Below are positions 63,374 through 64,000 of a stretch of DNA of 64,000 nt, one piece after another (within the stretch, counting starts at the first letter, position 1; every line of letters starts with the position of its first letter). The DNA comes from Nonomuraea sp. SYSU D8015 (GTDB lineage: Bacteria; Actinomycetota; Actinomycetes; Streptosporangiales; Streptosporangiaceae), in assembly GCF_008065375.1 (NCBI RefSeq), contig NZ_VJYI01000008.1, positions 310,001 to 374,000 of the forward strand. Direction: 5' to 3'. Both the position numbers and the translations under genes were made by a program. The notes beneath the pieces are model-generated. The model was not told where the DNA came from, made no database searches, and worked only from the letters and a program-made list of their open reading frames with translations.

Positions 63374-63440
63374 CCGGCCTCGCCAGCGGCGCGTGGGCGG
63401 GGACGGAACGCCGGCCTCGCCAGCGGCACGTGGGCGGACG
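63374..63440. repeat. 37-bp tandem duplication
   Basis: CCGGCCTCGCCAGCGGC followed by RCGTGGGCGG occurs at 63374 and again at 63411, 37 bases later. The second copy ends at the stop codon of the ABC-F gene. Confidence 0.75.
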
Positions 63441-63446
63441 GATGGG

Positions 63447-64000
<554 letters not shown>

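Larger units (their letters stand above)
62884..63446. other. Gene-free, repeat-rich stretch
   Basis: About 560 bases between marR and the ABC-F gene with no credible coding sequence. Open frames here follow repeat periodicity and lack ribosome binding sites. Three separate sets of short tandem repeats fill much of it and are listed individually. Confidence 0.7.

Overview
The window is a high-GC actinobacterial chromosome segment. Its housekeeping gene order (mfd, a SurA-like lipoprotein, mazG, eno, divIC, DUF501, ppx, and elsewhere ppk1-mutT1 and glmU-prs-rplY-pth), its many GTG/TTG starts and its many ATGA/GTGA gene overlaps fit a filamentous actinomycete, probably Streptosporangiales (Nonomuraea-like). 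The taxon is inferred, not proven.

Layout. 1-12.8 kb is mainly housekeeping on the minus strand: family-5 uracil-DNA glycosylase, a PadR/HAAS membrane module, a secreted three-repeat protein, ppx, DUF501, divIC, eno, mazG, a SurA-like lipoprotein and mfd. 12.8-30.9 kb is an exopolysaccharide locus combined with sulfate activation. It holds an APS kinase, a TauE-type permease, a GH26-like lipoprotein, Wzz-, Wzy- and Wzx-like proteins, a phosphotransferase-like kinase, three sulfotransferases, two glycosyltransferases, CysN, CysD, CysQ and an initiating polyprenyl glycosylphosphotransferase. The simplest reading is that it makes and recycles PAPS to sulfate a secreted glycan. 31-40.3 kb is housekeeping again: pth, rplY, prs, glmU, tRNA-Gln(TTG), an acyl desaturase with a TetR regulator, ppk1 and mutT1.

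40.3-58.5 kb is an accessory sugar-acid island. It has two IclR regulators, L-idonate 5-dehydrogenase, gluconate 5-dehydrogenase, a gluconokinase, a 6-phosphogluconate dehydrogenase, several 2-hydroxyacid and 3-hydroxyisobutyrate-type dehydrogenases, a cyclase-family hydrolase, an MHS-type transporter and a ribose-type ABC transporter. Together these would give idonate -> 5-ketogluconate -> gluconate -> 6-phosphogluconate -> ribulose 5-phosphate. Three transcription units of this island carry the same 26-bp promoter/operator-like box. The 3' end of gnd has a 10-bp duplication that removes its stop codon and runs it into a decayed MFS exporter gene.

58.5-64 kb holds a P450 coupled to a CYTH-CHAD protein, a VOC protein plus a trans-aconitate-methyltransferase-like enzyme facing a MarR regulator across nested inverted repeats, a 560-bp gene-free stretch made largely of short tandem repeats, and the C-terminal part of an ABC-F ATPase that runs off the window. 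No CRISPR array, insertion sequence, prophage or rRNA gene was seen.
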